Of a stretch of 64,000 nucleotides of DNA, positions 62,754 to 64,000 are shown one piece after another. Source of the stretch: Rhodobiaceae bacterium. Lineage in GTDB: Bacteria; Pseudomonadota; Alphaproteobacteria; Parvibaculales; Parvibaculaceae. A program made the translations under genes and the position numbers. The first letter of the stretch is position 1, and each line of letters begins with the position of its first letter. Location: assembly GCA_021404525.1 (NCBI GenBank), contig JAAWWE010000001.1, positions 682,001-746,000 of the forward strand, written 5' to 3'. The notes under the pieces were generated by a model. It was not told where the DNA came from and searched no databases. It saw nothing but the letters and a program-made list of their open reading frames with translations.

Positions 62754-63980
62754 TTAGGCAGATAAAGCTTCACTTTTCGCCTCTTCCTGGGAATTGGCTG
62801 AGATGCGCGCGATTACGCCGGATTGCCCGTGGTTAATCAGGTAATCGATCCGGTTGCCCTTAAAACAAAGCGAGCTGTTTAAGTCTCGATCTGTTGGTCC
62901 AGACCGCCTGCTGAGGGTCGGATAAAACCTGTCGAAAAGGCTGTGAAGCCCAATGCCCAGTCCGTGTTCCAGCGTCGTGATGGTCTTCCCGTCGACATCC
63001 GCCTCGGCGAGGACCTGCAATTGCGCATCGAAACCAGTGCTGTTGAGCATGCTGGTCTGGTGGTGCTTCAGATCGATATTCACGAGTCTGTCGCGACTGG
63101 AATGAATCATGCGAAACTGCGTCTTTCGGGACCCTGCCTGGCTGGTTGAGACAGCCAGATGGTCTGGATCGCAGACATTGCGAATGCGAGCCTGATCGGT
63201 ACCAAAATAATTTGGCGCCCCGATAACCTCATTGGTCCAAGCAGTTTTCGTCGAACAGACGAACTCTATGTTTGCATCAATTGCTCGGTATTCGACGCCG
63301 CCAAACCCAAGATAAGCCGGGAGCGTTTCTGGATAGGCGGATGATTCAATGAGCGCAGCAATCGTGTTCGGTGCAAATTTCTGCATCAGATGGGCGATAT
63401 AACCACCGTGTGACGTTCCCGTTGCAACAACATTGCTCTGGTCAAACTCAACGCCATCATCAATCAGTTTGTTAAGTACCAAAAGATGGTCTAGTGCAGC
63501 CAGCACACCGAAATTTTGATAGTCCTGACCAGGAGGAACAAGTGTGGCCGACAGCGTGAACTTGTGTTCCTTGCGGCCTTTCAGAAATCTGAGTGTGTCT
63601 TTTTCATCGGCTGATTTAAGCCCCTCCAAGCTGTCTCCCTGTAGAACCAGGGCTCCGATTGCTTTGGCGATCGACCATGGGTCAATTTCAATTCCAACAG
63701 AGACACCGGGAATAGATTGCTTAGGACGACAGAAATGGCAATGCGCACGAACAGAAACAACCACTAGATTGTATTTTGCAGCGATCTGCCGTCGTGTGAG
63801 CCGAGTATATGCTTCGTCAGTATCTTCGCCAAAACCGGGGATGAGAAACACCAGTCCATCGGCGGGACCGCTTTCAGGCGCCTCGGCCTCAAAGGTTACC
63901 GGGACCGTTCTTGGGACCCCGAGCTCAAAATCTTCATGTCCACTTAGACTTCCCGATATGCTCGGCATGATGGTTCCCAT
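62754..63980 (-). CDS. DUF2920-like alpha/beta hydrolase (paralogue B)
   Basis: A 408-residue paralogue of the protein at 58270. Shared blocks include DGLVFLIPGFG, IAAKYNLVVVSVRAHCHFCRP (Cys81 and Cys84), DYQNFGVLAALDHLLVLN, the nucleophile elbow GTSHGGYIAHLMQKFAPN (Ser190), QFRMIHSSRDR and LEHGLGIGLHSLFDRFYPTL. Starts at 63980 (M1) or 63968 are both possible; GGGA lies before the second. It looks active by the same criteria as paralogue A. It begins 20 bp inside the window end, so upstream neighbours are not visible, and is separated from tRNA-Lys by 77 bp. Confidence 0.75.
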   Translation of the reverse strand: MGTIMPSISGSLSGHEDFELGVPRTVPVTFEAEAPESGPADGLVFLIPGFGEDTDEAYTRLTRRQIAAKYNLVVVSVRAHCHFCRPKQSIPGVSVGIEIDPWSIAKAIGALVLQGDSLEGLKSADEKDTLRFLKGRKEHKFTLSATLVPPGQDYQNFGVLAALDHLLVLNKLIDDGVEFDQSNVVATGTSHGGYIAHLMQKFAPNTIAALIESSAYPETLPAYLGFGGVEYRAIDANIEFVCSTKTAWTNEVIGAPNYFGTDQARIRNVCDPDHLAVSTSQAGSRKTQFRMIHSSRDRLVNIDLKHHQTSMLNSTGFDAQLQVLAEADVDGKTITTLEHGLGIGLHSLFDRFYPTLSRRSGPTDRDLNSSLCFKGNRIDYLINHGQSGVIARISANSQEEAKSEALSA

Positions 63981-64000
63981 GTCAGAAAAATCAGTGCTCT

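Noticed and set aside
1..64000. CRISPR arrays, prophage or IS elements
   Set aside because: No spaced direct repeats, transposase, integrase or phage structural genes were seen in any frame.

Overview
The window looks like a chromosomal segment of a free-living, aerobic, probably marine alphaproteobacterium. The evidence is the conserved recG / sdhE-mfd arrangement, an IalB-family periplasmic protein, HspQ, a single-chain biotin-dependent carboxylase, and a large number of acyl-CoA and xenobiotic-type enzymes (OYE, GST, CaiB/BaiF, SDR, nitroreductase, DUF6285 operon). The set resembles Parvibaculum/Rhodobiaceae-like genomes, but that placement is an inference. I see no rRNA, CRISPR array, prophage or insertion sequence; one tRNA-Lys is present.

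Layout. 0-6.8 kb: end of a Crp-type regulator, a biotin carboxylase-BCCP-carboxyltransferase fusion, an AIM24-like protein, then small detoxification genes (hotdog thioesterase, dienelactone hydrolase, GST) on the minus strand. 7-10 kb: MFS carrier, gamma-carbonic-anhydrase-like protein and HpcH/HpaI CoA-ester lyase in a row. 10-15.3 kb: glycosyltransferase family 9, OYE-type flavin oxidoreductase, ChbG-like deacetylase, hspQ, hexapeptide acetyltransferase, a 34-residue membrane protein with its own FNR-type box and a hairpin over its ribosome binding site, and IalB. 15.4-26.6 kb: peptide-binding protein, nitronate monooxygenase, amidohydrolase, VOC protein, CaiB/BaiF transferase, acyl-AMP ligase, SDR and DsbA-like protein. 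26.6-32.6 kb: mfd and sdhE divergent from recG. 32.5-46.2 kb: TetR-hydrolase/nitroreductase pair, a tightly overlapping DUF7064-like / phosphotransferase / DUF6285 / enoyl-CoA hydratase operon, LysR-methyltransferase pair, and a thiolase next to an HMG-CoA-synthase-like/DUF35 fusion. 46.4-58.3 kb: cell-envelope functions (TPR-SPOR protein, glmU-glmS, CapD-type dehydratase, galE, APS kinase fused to a CysN-like domain, SPOR-like lipoprotein).

The most unusual region is 58.3-64 kb. A fatty-acyl-AMP-ligase-like enzyme, a stand-alone acyl carrier protein and a DUF2920-like alpha/beta hydrolase overlap one another as one operon. A second paralogous hydrolase lies about 1.3 kb upstream, beyond a YHYH protein and tRNA-Lys. 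From memory, ligase-ACP-DUF2920 associations also occur in Campylobacter flagellin glycosylation islands. Together with the nearby UDP-sugar genes, this suggests an acyl-activation and transfer system for decorating a surface glycan or protein. That function is inferred, not shown.

Start codons were chosen from ribosome-binding sites and family lengths. Several lie inside longer open frames, and the reasons are given in each entry.
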